Below, piece by piece: positions 39,581 through 47,979 of a DNA stretch of 64,000 nt (positions are counted from its first letter, which is position 1; every line of letters begins with the position of its first letter). The notes beneath the pieces are model-generated. The model did not search any database. It was not told the origin of the DNA and worked only from the letters and a program-made list of their open reading frames with translations. The translations under genes were made by a program, and so were the position numbers. The stretch is from NCBI GenBank assembly GCA_937998305.1, contig CALLDL010000120.1, forward strand, positions 1 through 64,000, given 5' to 3'. The stretch is from an uncultured Desulfobacterales bacterium. Its GTDB lineage: Bacteria > Desulfobacterota > Desulfobacteria > Desulfobacterales > UBA11574.

Positions 39581-40480
39581 ATGATGCGATTTGTTAAATG
39601 TTTTTTTCTGATCTGCTTTTTTATTCTTATCGGCGCAAGCCAAACCCCCAGAGCTGCTGAAAACATCGATGTCGATCTGGTCAGATTGCAAACCGAAGAC
39701 GGCGTAAGGCTAACCGGTATTTTACGCCAGCCCCGTATGGCCAAAGCAAAAGCCTGCGTGGTGTTGATTCACGGTTACAGCGGCAACTTTTACTCAGGCA
39801 TTATGGGCTTTCTTCCAGAAACCCTGACAGATAGAGGATTTGCCACTTTGGCGCTCAACATGCGTGATCATGATCGGGGTCCTAAAAAAAACCGGTTTGA
39901 AGAAAACCGTTATAACATTGCGTTAGCCGTCGATAAAATGGCCTAGCTGGGTTATTATTCTATATTCCTTTACGGCCACAGTATGGGTACCAACCGGGTG
40001 CTATATTACATTGCAGCAACCCAGGATCCCAGAATTAAAGGCATACTTCTAACCGGTCCTCCGGGCAATCTTTTCGAGTGGAATATCAGTGTGTTCGGAC
40101 CTGAGACGGCAAACAGCGTCCTCCATCAGGCCCAGGACCTGGTGGCAAAAGGTAAAGGAGATCAATGGATGCTGATCAATCTGGGGCCTTTGGGCAAAGC
40201 GCTTTATACCGCCAATCATGTTGTAAGCCTCAGGGGCCCGAAAACCGTATCTGATCCCTACAAAAACATTTCCAGTATTTTTCAACCCATACTCGTTGTC
40301 CACGGCCTTGCTGATCGCCTGGCCAATCCCGATGTAGCTGACCGCCTCCGAAACAGTGCAACGCCTAAGACAAATGTTACGGTTGTTAAAATTCCCGGTG
40401 CCAACCACCGTTTCAGTAATCACCGAGAAAAACTTGCAAGCATTGTAACCCGATGGATGCTTGAGCATCTGAGTCACTAG
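39581..40480 (+). CDS. Alpha/beta hydrolase with one in-frame TAG (39944-39946)
   Basis: Track ORFs 39581..39946 and 39983..40480 share a frame; CVVLIHGYSGNFYSG ... DKMA*LGYYSIFLYGHSMGTNR ... ILVVHGLADRLANPD ... GANHRFSNH. Confidence 0.75.
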
Positions 40481-40486
40481 TTCGGG

Positions 40487-41062
40487 CTAATATGACTGTT
40501 CAAGATCGCTGATAAGATTTTTAATTTCTGATCTGTTTAATTTAAGTTTAACTTTTCCTCCGCCCGGATGTGCGAGACTTAACGTACAACCTTCGTTGCT
40601 TTTTATTACCGCCCATTTTTGTCCCTTTGGAAGTACAAGAGATTTGTCCAGCCAGTCGTCGGGACTGAACTCGGCAATCTGAATCAGAACACCAAAAGCA
40701 TCTTTGGGATGAATAAAGATCTCTTTCCAAAAGTCGCCGTATTCGTTATGCCCGAAATAAGGAATGTTGTGATCTTCGAGCTTTCGAATCGCATTTTGAA
40801 TATCCGGGGTTTGCAGGGAGATATGATGAAGGCCCCCGTTGTTATTTTTCTTTAGGAACTTTGTCAAAAAAGTTTTTTTCTCAAGTGGGGTTATAAGCTC
40901 GAGACGTGAAAGATCGCCAAATGAAAAAATCTGCCAATGATATTTCATATCATTATTTCGATCACCAGCACCGAAGACCGCCCCAAGTATGTCTTTAAAA
41001 AAATGGAGCGCTGCCGGATAATCTTTCACGGCGATTGAAATATGATCGATCCTTGAAATCAT
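40487..41062 (-). CDS. Methylmalonyl-CoA epimerase-like / VOC family protein
   Basis: ISRIDHISIAVKDYPAALHFFKDILGA, HHISLQTPDIQNAIRKL. Confidence 0.78.
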   Translation of the reverse strand: MISRIDHISIAVKDYPAALHFFKDILGAVFGAGDRNNDMKYHWQIFSFGDLSRLELITPLEKKTFLTKFLKKNNNGGLHHISLQTPDIQNAIRKLEDHNIPYFGHNEYGDFWKEIFIHPKDAFGVLIQIAEFSPDDWLDKSLVLPKGQKWAVIKSNEGCTLSLAHPGGGKVKLKLNRSEIKNLISDLEQSY

Positions 41063-41080
41063 TTTACATTTTTAAAAAGA

Positions 41081-41881
41081 TTAAGAAATCTCCTTTAGAC
41101 TGTTGCGAACTTGTGTATAAATGCCTGGGGCCATAACCAGAAGGCGGTCATTGATCTTTTGGCCGTCCAGATATTCATTGAGAAAAAAGTCGTTTCCATC
41201 TAACTTACAGATCTTTCCGCCTGCCGCCTCAAGAATAATACCGGCTGCAGCAAGATCCTGATACGATTCATTCTCAATTACAGCCGCTTCGGCGCGACCC
41301 GTTGCAACATAACAAATGTGAGCACCGGTGCACCCCAAATCGCGAATTTTCCCCGGAAATGTTGAACGATAACGTTGATGAAATCGTGAATACGTAAAAA
41401 GAAGGCTCTCGTCATTAATGTTTTTCTTGCTCGAAACGCGAATTTCCTTATCTCCCAAGAAAGCTTTTTGATCCGCCCGTGCGTGAAAAAGATCGCCGGT
41501 TGCCGGCATATAGAACACCCCGAAAATAGGCCAGAAATTTTCTATCAGTGCAAGGGAAGTTCCCCATATCGGAATTCCCGCCTGAAAATTGGCCACCCCA
41601 TCTAATGGATCATAAATCCAGATATATCGCTTTCCATCATGGGTGTAGTCTCTGTTCACCTGATTGTTTTTAAATACCTGATGTTCAGGAAAATGGTTGT
41701 CAAGTTGATCCTGAAAAAAATTCATTAAATGGGAATCCGCTTCTGTGACGAGCTCTTCATCAAATTTGATGCGACGATCTCCCTTACCATAATAGGAAAG
41801 TGCTTCCTCCCCGGAACGTCGAATCACTTCCACTGCGAACTGTGTTAAATCTTCAATCCCATGACGTTTAATTTCAGCCAC
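41081..41881 (-). CDS. Inositol monophosphatase family protein
   Basis: IWIYDPLDGVANFQAGIPIWGTSLALI; GTG start (VAEIKRHGIEDL) suggested because the track ORF overlaps the upstream gene. Confidence 0.85.
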   Translation of the reverse strand: MAEIKRHGIEDLTQFAVEVIRRSGEEALSYYGKGDRRIKFDEELVTEADSHLMNFFQDQLDNHFPEHQVFKNNQVNRDYTHDGKRYIWIYDPLDGVANFQAGIPIWGTSLALIENFWPIFGVFYMPATGDLFHARADQKAFLGDKEIRVSSKKNINDESLLFTYSRFHQRYRSTFPGKIRDLGCTGAHICYVATGRAEAAVIENESYQDLAAAGIILEAAGGKICKLDGNDFFLNEYLDGQKINDRLLVMAPGIYTQVRNSLKEIS

Positions 41882-41942
41882 CTTACCCCCTTGTTTGGTC
41901 GTATCCGCGGGTCGAAACTTATTGTGGATGGCAATAAATGTG

Positions 41943-42245
41943 TTAAAATTCGCCCAGCGGTCGTTTGAATGTAAAATCGCCAGGTTCTTTGACCAATTTT
42001 TGGGATGCCTGTTTGGTATTTCCACCTATAGCTGAAAAGGGAAGGGATACAATAAAGACGGCAAAACCCAAAACGGTTGCGACGATTCCCAAAGGCCTGA
42101 CAAGAAGAAGATCAGCGGTCATTAGGGCGCCGCTGTTTTCCTCATCTAGCGTCTGTCCTTGTGCAAGGACAGACGTTCCGAATGGGATAAAAACAAGGGT
42201 TATAATTAACAATAGCACCGTGGATTGTTTTGTAATTTTATTCAT
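41943..42245 (-). CDS. Small exported/membrane protein
   Basis: Signal peptide MNKITKQSTVLLLIITLVFIPFGTSVLAQ plus TM. Confidence 0.65.
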   Translation of the reverse strand: MNKITKQSTVLLLIITLVFIPFGTSVLAQGQTLDEENSGALMTADLLLVRPLGIVATVLGFAVFIVSLPFSAIGGNTKQASQKLVKEPGDFTFKRPLGEF

Positions 42246-42513
42246 GATTTCCTCCTTTAGGTTGGTTTGCTATCTATTAAAATGTTTCTTTATTAAAGTC
42301 GGTGCTTGAAACGTTCCGGTACGGACCGTTTGGGCATGAATGTTTTGGGCGTTTGAATAAGCCAAGGTCTTTAAAACAGGGTTGTTCATGACTGATTTAG
42401 AGATGGTTGAAAAACATTTGTATTAAGGCTATAGTGTTCAAAAGAAAATATTTAAGAAAAATCTAATTTTCACAGACAGTTTGCATATTACAGATTAGAA
42501 AAAAGCTGATGAA

Positions 42514-45027
42514 GTGTCAAGAAAAAAGCCTTCATCTCACATCGGTTTTGCTGCTTATAAAAGGAATTCAGACGGACTGAAAGAAATGACAACGGTATCA
42601 TCTTGTATAGAAGTCGCCATCGCCTTGCCGGTATACAGCACATATGTTTACAGCGTTCCAAAAAACCTGTTAGCGCTGGTTTCGACAGGGAAAAGAGTTC
42701 TTGTACCATTTGGCCGGCGCAGAGTAACGGGATACATTCTGGGTGCATGCAAAAAATCGGATCAGGGGAAGATAAAAAATATTCTTGATATTCTTGATGA
42801 AGAGCCGCTTTTCCCTTCAAGTATGATACATTTTTTCCGATGGACGGCTGATTACTACCTGCATCCCATCGGAGATGTTATCAAATGTGCACTGCCTGCT
42901 GGACTTAATGTTTATGATTTTGCCGCCATTGCCATTACGAAAAAGGGAGAAGAAGCCCTTTCCAGGAATTTTCTTACACCTTTGGAAAGGGAAGTCTTAA
43001 ACTTGTTAAAGGGAGAGTCTTGTGGATTAAAAAAACTTCGCGAAAAACTTAACAACAAAATTCCTAATGCCTTAATCTATGCCATGCAACATCAAGGGTT
43101 CATTGTTCATGAACGGGAGTTAAAAGGCGGGATCATAAAACCAAAAATACAAAGGCATGTGTCATTGATCGATTCAAATATCCCTATGGGCAATCTATCT
43201 GCGTCAAAACAAAAGATCATTGAAGCAATCAGAAGCCAGGGTGAAGTCAGCGTAAGCAAACTAAAAAAACTTGTTCCATCTGCTCCGAAATTAATAAAGC
43301 ATTTAGAAGCGGACAGGTATATTTCTATTTTTAATAAACAGGTTTATCGTGATCCTCTTGGTGAATTTATAAAACCTGATACACCCCACAGGCTTAATGG
43401 AGAACAAAACCGTGTAGTCTCAAAAGTGATAAGGACTCTTGGTGGAAAATTTAGTACCTGGCTTTTAACCGGCGTTACCGGAAGCGGTAAGACAGAAGTT
43501 TACATGCATATTGCAGCAAAGGCGATTGACTCGGGTTATAGCGTTCTGGTTCTGGTTCCTGAAATTGCCCTTATATCCCAGACGGAAAGGCGATTCAGGG
43601 CACGCTTTGGTGATCGTGTTGCTATTCTTCACAGCGGACTTTCTGCTGGAGAGCGTTACGATCAGTGGGTACGTATTGCAAGGGGTGAAGTTTCCATCAC
43701 CATTGGTGCCAGATCCGCTGTTTTTGCACCCTTAACGAATATTGGCATTATTATCGTTGATGAAGAACATGACACATCTTACAAGCAGGATAGCCGTTTG
43801 AGATACAATGCCAGAGATCTTGCCGTGGTAAGGGCAAAGCAACAGAACGCTGTGGCACTTCTGGGGTCTGCCACGCCTTCAATACAATCCTATTATAATG
43901 TAAAAACAGATAAGTTCAAGGGGGTTACATTAACACAGCGGGTTGAAAAAAGATCGCTCCCCAAGGTAACAGTTGTTGATCTTCGTAAAAGCAGAGATGT
44001 TCGGGGAAGTCGACGGTTTATCACTTCGGAGCTTTATGAAGCAATGGAAGCGACACTTGGACGCGGTGAGCAGGCGCTCCTTTTTTTGAACCGGCGTGGC
44101 TTTGCCAGCTATCCGGTTTGCTCAGCCTGCGGTGAAGCGATACGATGTAAAAATTGTGATATTTCTTTGACATTGCATCAAAAGGCCAATGCATACAAAT
44201 GCCATTACTGTGGATTTACACGAGCGTCAGCATCGAACTGCATTTCCTGCGGGTCCTCTAAGATCATGCTTTTAGGGCTTGGGACCGAAAAAGTCGAGGC
44301 GGCGGTAAAGATGCTTTTCCCTCAGGCCTCAGTCGCCAGAATGGATCGTGACACGACGCGACGCAAAGGATCAATGATAAAGATACTTAAAGGTTTAAGA
44401 AACCGGACCATTGATGTTCTGGTGGGGACTCAGATGGTGGCTAAAGGTCATGACTTTCCAAACATTACCCTTGTTGGTATTATCTGTGCGGACCTCTCTT
44501 TGAATTTTCCTGATTTTCGAGCCGGAGAACGTACATTTCAGCTGCTGGCCCAGGTTGCCGGACGCGCCGGGCGAGGGGTTGTGCCCGGACGTGTTATTCT
44601 GCAGACGTATAACCCGGATCATTTCAGCATTTTATCTGCAACCGAGCAGGACTTGAAGCCGTTTTACAAGGTCGAGATCGGGTTTCGAAAGAGCCTGAAT
44701 TATCCTCCATTTTCCAGAGTGGTTCAGATTAAAATATCTGGAAAAAACAAAGAAAAGACCCGGCAGCATGCCCAGACTGTAGGAGATCTTTGCAATACAT
44801 TAAAACAAAAGAACAGATCGTTATCAAGGTCCCTTGAAATATTGGGGCCCATTGAAGCACCGCTTTTCAAGATTGCAAAAAAATACCGGTGGCAGATCCT
44901 TTTAAAAGGTTTGGAGGTCAAACCGCTCCACCGATTTCTTAATAATTTATGGCTCGAGAACAGAGCACTAATAAACCGGCGCGATGTCAAGGTCGTCCTT
45001 GATGTAGATCCGATTTTTATGATGTAA
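42514..45027 (+). CDS. priA: Primosomal protein N' (replication restart helicase)
   Basis: LLTGVTGSGKTEVYMHIAAKAI, VDEEHDTSYKQDSRLRYNARDLAV, Zn-binding CSACGEAIRCKNCDISLTLH. Confidence 0.96.
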   Translation: MSRKKPSSHIGFAAYKRNSDGLKEMTTVSSCIEVAIALPVYSTYVYSVPKNLLALVSTGKRVLVPFGRRRVTGYILGACKKSDQGKIKNILDILDEEPLFPSSMIHFFRWTADYYLHPIGDVIKCALPAGLNVYDFAAIAITKKGEEALSRNFLTPLEREVLNLLKGESCGLKKLREKLNNKIPNALIYAMQHQGFIVHERELKGGIIKPKIQRHVSLIDSNIPMGNLSASKQKIIEAIRSQGEVSVSKLKKLVPSAPKLIKHLEADRYISIFNKQVYRDPLGEFIKPDTPHRLNGEQNRVVSKVIRTLGGKFSTWLLTGVTGSGKTEVYMHIAAKAIDSGYSVLVLVPEIALISQTERRFRARFGDRVAILHSGLSAGERYDQWVRIARGEVSITIGARSAVFAPLTNIGIIIVDEEHDTSYKQDSRLRYNARDLAVVRAKQQNAVALLGSATPSIQSYYNVKTDKFKGVTLTQRVEKRSLPKVTVVDLRKSRDVRGSRRFITSELYEAMEATLGRGEQALLFLNRRGFASYPVCSACGEAIRCKNCDISLTLHQKANAYKCHYCGFTRASASNCISCGSSKIMLLGLGTEKVEAAVKMLFPQASVARMDRDTTRRKGSMIKILKGLRNRTIDVLVGTQMVAKGHDFPNITLVGIICADLSLNFPDFRAGERTFQLLAQVAGRAGRGVVPGRVILQTYNPDHFSILSATEQDLKPFYKVEIGFRKSLNYPPFSRVVQIKISGKNKEKTRQHAQTVGDLCNTLKQKNRSLSRSLEILGPIEAPLFKIAKKYRWQILLKGLEVKPLHRFLNNLWLENRALINRRDVKVVLDVDPIFMM

Positions 45028-45176
45028 AATTAAAATAAAAAGATGCGCCTTGACATTCTATATAATGCACCTTAAATAAGCTGTTCATGCCTTGGCAGCT
45101 TGATGGTTGCTGAGGTCGTGAATCGGATGTTTGAGTCAATATGAACCGGCCAATTTTTTTTAAGGACATTTTTAAC

Positions 45177-45908
45177 ATGAAACTTAAACTTATTTTCATC
45201 TTTTTCGCCGCTATTTGTATTATGTCTTTTAATAGCGGCGCATTCGGCGCTTCGAAACAAACACCTCCATCACCTTCTGTCGTTGTACCCGAAAGCCGGT
45301 ACACATTCCCCACAGTTATAGATGGTACTGAAGTCACACATGATTTTATCATACAAAACAAAGGAGACGCGCCGCTTGCGATTGAAAAAGTCAAAACCGG
45401 CTGAGGGTGTACCGCTGTCTCATATCCGAGACAGATCCCTCCCGGCGGTGAGGGAAAAATTGTTATTAAAGTCGATACAGCGGGATACGGCGGAAAAACA
45501 CTCACCAAAAAAATAACGGTCAAAACCAATTCTCTGAAACATTCTGTGCTCTATTTGACCATTATGGGAAATGTTGAACAATTTGTTGACATTGTTCCAA
45601 AGAGAGTTGTTTTGCGTGGTTTTGCAGGCAATCCAATAAAAGCAAAGGTGAAGATCATTCCGAAAGATAAGTATCCATTCACAATTAAAAAAGCTAAGGC
45701 AACCAATACAAAAAACATTGCCTTCACACTGGATGAAACTAAAAGCTCAGAAAAAACGGAATATGTTCTAACGGTTGAAAATCTGAAAAAAACCAAGGGG
45801 CGCTATGTTGACGCCATAAAATTAAAAACAGACAGCAAGATACGTCCCGAAATTAAAATCCATGTTATCGGGAACATTCTCGACAGGCCGAAAAACGAAA
45901 AACAATAA
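45177..45908 (+). CDS. DUF1573-like exported protein with in-frame TGA (45402-45404), candidate selenoprotein
   Basis: Track ORFs 45141..45404 and 45546..45908 are in one frame with no other stop; reads ...NKGDAPLAIEKVKTG-U-GCTAVSYPRQIPPGGEGKIVIKVDTAGYGGKTLTKKITVKTNS... Confidence 0.8.
45411..45447 (+). promoter_or_regulatory. Candidate SECIS hairpin downstream of the DUF1573-like TGA
   Basis: CTGTCTC-ATATCC-GAGACAG perfect 7-bp stem 10 nt after TGA, with outer ACCG...CGGT pairing. Confidence 0.55.
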
Positions 45909-45910
45909 AG

Positions 45911-46537
45911 ATGGAAAATATCAAAGTTGTCGCTTTTGACTGTGATGGCGTCATGTTTGATACAACGAAAGCAAACAAGGCGTATTATAACGAAATATTG
46001 CAGCATTTCGGTCGGCCAACCTTGACCCCCGATCAGTTTGCGTATTGTCACAGCCACACCGCAGACCAATCGATTGAACGCCTGTTTAGTGATGCAAAAA
46101 GCTTCAGGGAAGCTCAGAATTATCGAAAAAATATGAGTTATGTTCCGTTTTTAAGATATATGGTTTTGGAACCCTATTTAAAACCTCTGCTCGAAAAACT
46201 CAGACCCAGATACAAGACTGCCATTGCGACAAACCGATCGAACACAATGGATCGGGTTCTTAGCGCACATGGTCTGGAAGAATATTTTGACCTGGTTGTT
46301 AGTTCCAATGACGTCGATCGCCCCAAACCTTATCCGGACCCGCTGATCAAAATTCTGGAACATTTTGAAATAGAAGCATATAATACCTTATATGTGGGAG
46401 ATTCGGAACTTGACGAAATTGCTGCAAAAGCGGCGGGTGTGCCGTTTGTGGCGTATCAAAACAGATCTCTTTCCGCCAATTTTCATATCAAGAGCTTAAA
46501 AGAAATTGCTCAGATACTTGATATAAAAATAGCGTAA
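45911..46537 (+). CDS. HAD-superfamily hydrolase (phosphoglycolate phosphatase-like)
   Basis: VVAFDCDGVMFDTTKANKAYY, TLYVGDSELDEIAAKAAGVPFVAY. Confidence 0.88.
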   Translation: MENIKVVAFDCDGVMFDTTKANKAYYNEILQHFGRPTLTPDQFAYCHSHTADQSIERLFSDAKSFREAQNYRKNMSYVPFLRYMVLEPYLKPLLEKLRPRYKTAIATNRSNTMDRVLSAHGLEEYFDLVVSSNDVDRPKPYPDPLIKILEHFEIEAYNTLYVGDSELDEIAAKAAGVPFVAYQNRSLSANFHIKSLKEIAQILDIKIA

Positions 46538-46613
46538 CAATTTTTAATGTTTTTCAATGCAAATTATAACCGATGTTGTTAAAGACGCACAAAAAGCCGC
46601 CGATTTCATCTTC

Positions 46614-46912
46614 ATGAAAGCGGCCCTGCTTGTTGTTGTCGTTGTTTTAGCCCTTTGTTGTGACGGGTTAAAAATAATTCATATTCTAAAGAACCTTTAC
46701 AAAACATTCCCATCGGAGACACGGTTCAAGGTGATGTGGACGACGGATTATGGGACGGTCCGATTCTTTTTTACAAAGGAAACGGAAAGCCCATTCACCT
46801 GATCCTGGTGGAGAAGGCCCTCCAAAAGCTTCACTTATATTTCTATGACGGTCGCTACCAGTTAATAAAGAGCTATGATTGCAGTACCGGAGAACAGCCC
46901 GGGAAAAGACCT
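46614..46912 (+). pseudogene. Truncated, frameshifted L,D-transpeptidase-like gene
   Basis: Signal peptide MKAALLVVVVVLALCCDG in one frame, then GDTVQGDVDDGLWDGPILFYKGNGKPIHLILVEKALQKLHLYFYDGRYQLIKSYDCSTGEQPGKR in another; catalytic region absent, followed by the repeat at 46955. Confidence 0.7.
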
Positions 46913-46954
46913 TATGGTATTACTCAGGCGGGAGTGGAGCGAGGAATGATGGAG

Positions 46955-47170
46955 CGTACGTATTCACGGGGTGCGCTCCCCCGCTTCACTCCGGCGTCTA
47001 CGTGTCCGGTTATTTCAATGACTTAGCATCGGTGGCATTCCTGCCCCTTCCACGTTCTCCCGCGAAAAGCATGCGGGAGCCGCGGTCTCCCCTACTGCTA
47101 AGTCATTGAAATAAAGAAGCCACTCCGCCAATATCGTTACACGGGGAAGCGCACCTCGTGATATGTACGA
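46955..47170. repeat. Nested inverted-repeat (MITE-like) element
   Basis: Outer arms CGTACGTATTCACGGGGTGCGCTCCCCCG / CGGGGAAGCGCACCTCGTGATATGTACG; inner perfect 18-bp arms TATTTCAATGACTTAGCA / TGCTAAGTCATTGAAATA (47011-47028, 47096-47113); core hairpin CTCCCGC...GCGGGAG. Confidence 0.85.
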
Positions 47171-47190
47171 TTGATAGGTGTATGGGAGGT

Positions 47191-47421
47191 TTATTGATTT
47201 CCGAATCCGTTATTTGCACCGCAATCCGGGCACCCCCAGGTTATTCCGTTGCATGACATACCCCAGAAATTTTCCATCATGCATTCCTGACAAATAGCGA
47301 AGTCGCAACGGCATCTCCAGCAAAAAGGTGGATTTTTCCTGCAACAATGACATCCGATTTGCCGGGCTCTATGACGTCTTTGCCTATAAGATGTTTTTTT
47401 TACAGAGTCTGTCATGTTCAA
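47191..47421 (-). CDS. Small Cys-rich (Zn-binding) protein
   Basis: 76 aa with CHCC, CWRCRCDF, CQEC, CPDC. Confidence 0.65.
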   Translation of the reverse strand: MNMTDSVKKTSYRQRRHRARQIGCHCCRKNPPFCWRCRCDFAICQECMMENFWGMSCNGITWGCPDCGANNGFGNQ

Positions 47422-47818
47422 TCTTTATACATTTGTTCATGACGACATCGATGCCCGCTTTTACTAAAAGCGATGCCGCTTTTTGATTTTCGATACCAAG
47501 CTGCATCCAAAAAACCTTGGGTTGCATCCGTATCGCCTCGTGCGCATGGGGTAACATCTGTTTAGAATTTCTAAATACATCCACAATATCCACGTTTTTC
47601 TTGATATCATCGAGGGTGGTATAAGCGCTTTGTCCCAAGATCTCTTCTTGGCCGGGCCTGACCGGAATGATTCTATATCCATGAGCTTTCATATATCTGG
47701 CGACCCTATTGGAATCCCTTTCGGGTTTAGGGCTTAGGCCGAGGATTGCGATGGTCTTGGCATTTTCAAGTATATCTTTTATTTCGCTGTCTTCGCTAAT
47801 TATTTTGCCTGATTTCAT
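47384..47818 (-). CDS. CoA-binding domain protein (YccU-like)
   Basis: TIAILGLSPKPERDSNRVARYMKAHGYRIIPVRPGQEEILGQSAYTTLDDI. Confidence 0.88.
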   Translation of the reverse strand: MKSGKIISEDSEIKDILENAKTIAILGLSPKPERDSNRVARYMKAHGYRIIPVRPGQEEILGQSAYTTLDDIKKNVDIVDVFRNSKQMLPHAHEAIRMQPKVFWMQLGIENQKAASLLVKAGIDVVMNKCIKIEHDRLCKKNIL

Positions 47819-47979
47819 GTGATGACTCCTTAAGCGGCCTTGCTGTCTTATGGAATTAATGATAGGAATAAAAGCTTAACAATTTTTTAAATCGAAATTA
47901 ATGCAACAGTGTATTCTTGTCAACCACTAGCAATCTTTAAAGATATATGGGATGAATATCATCTGCAAACTGAATCCAT

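Noticed and set aside
41882-42025. N-terminal extension of the inositol monophosphatase-like ORF
   Set aside because: Overlaps the end of the adjacent small membrane protein gene; an internal GTG start gives a normal N-terminus.
47191-47421. Small Cys-rich ORF considered as a selenoprotein or toxin
   Set aside because: No in-frame TGA and only Zn-binding-like CxxC pairs; called simply as a small Cys-rich protein.
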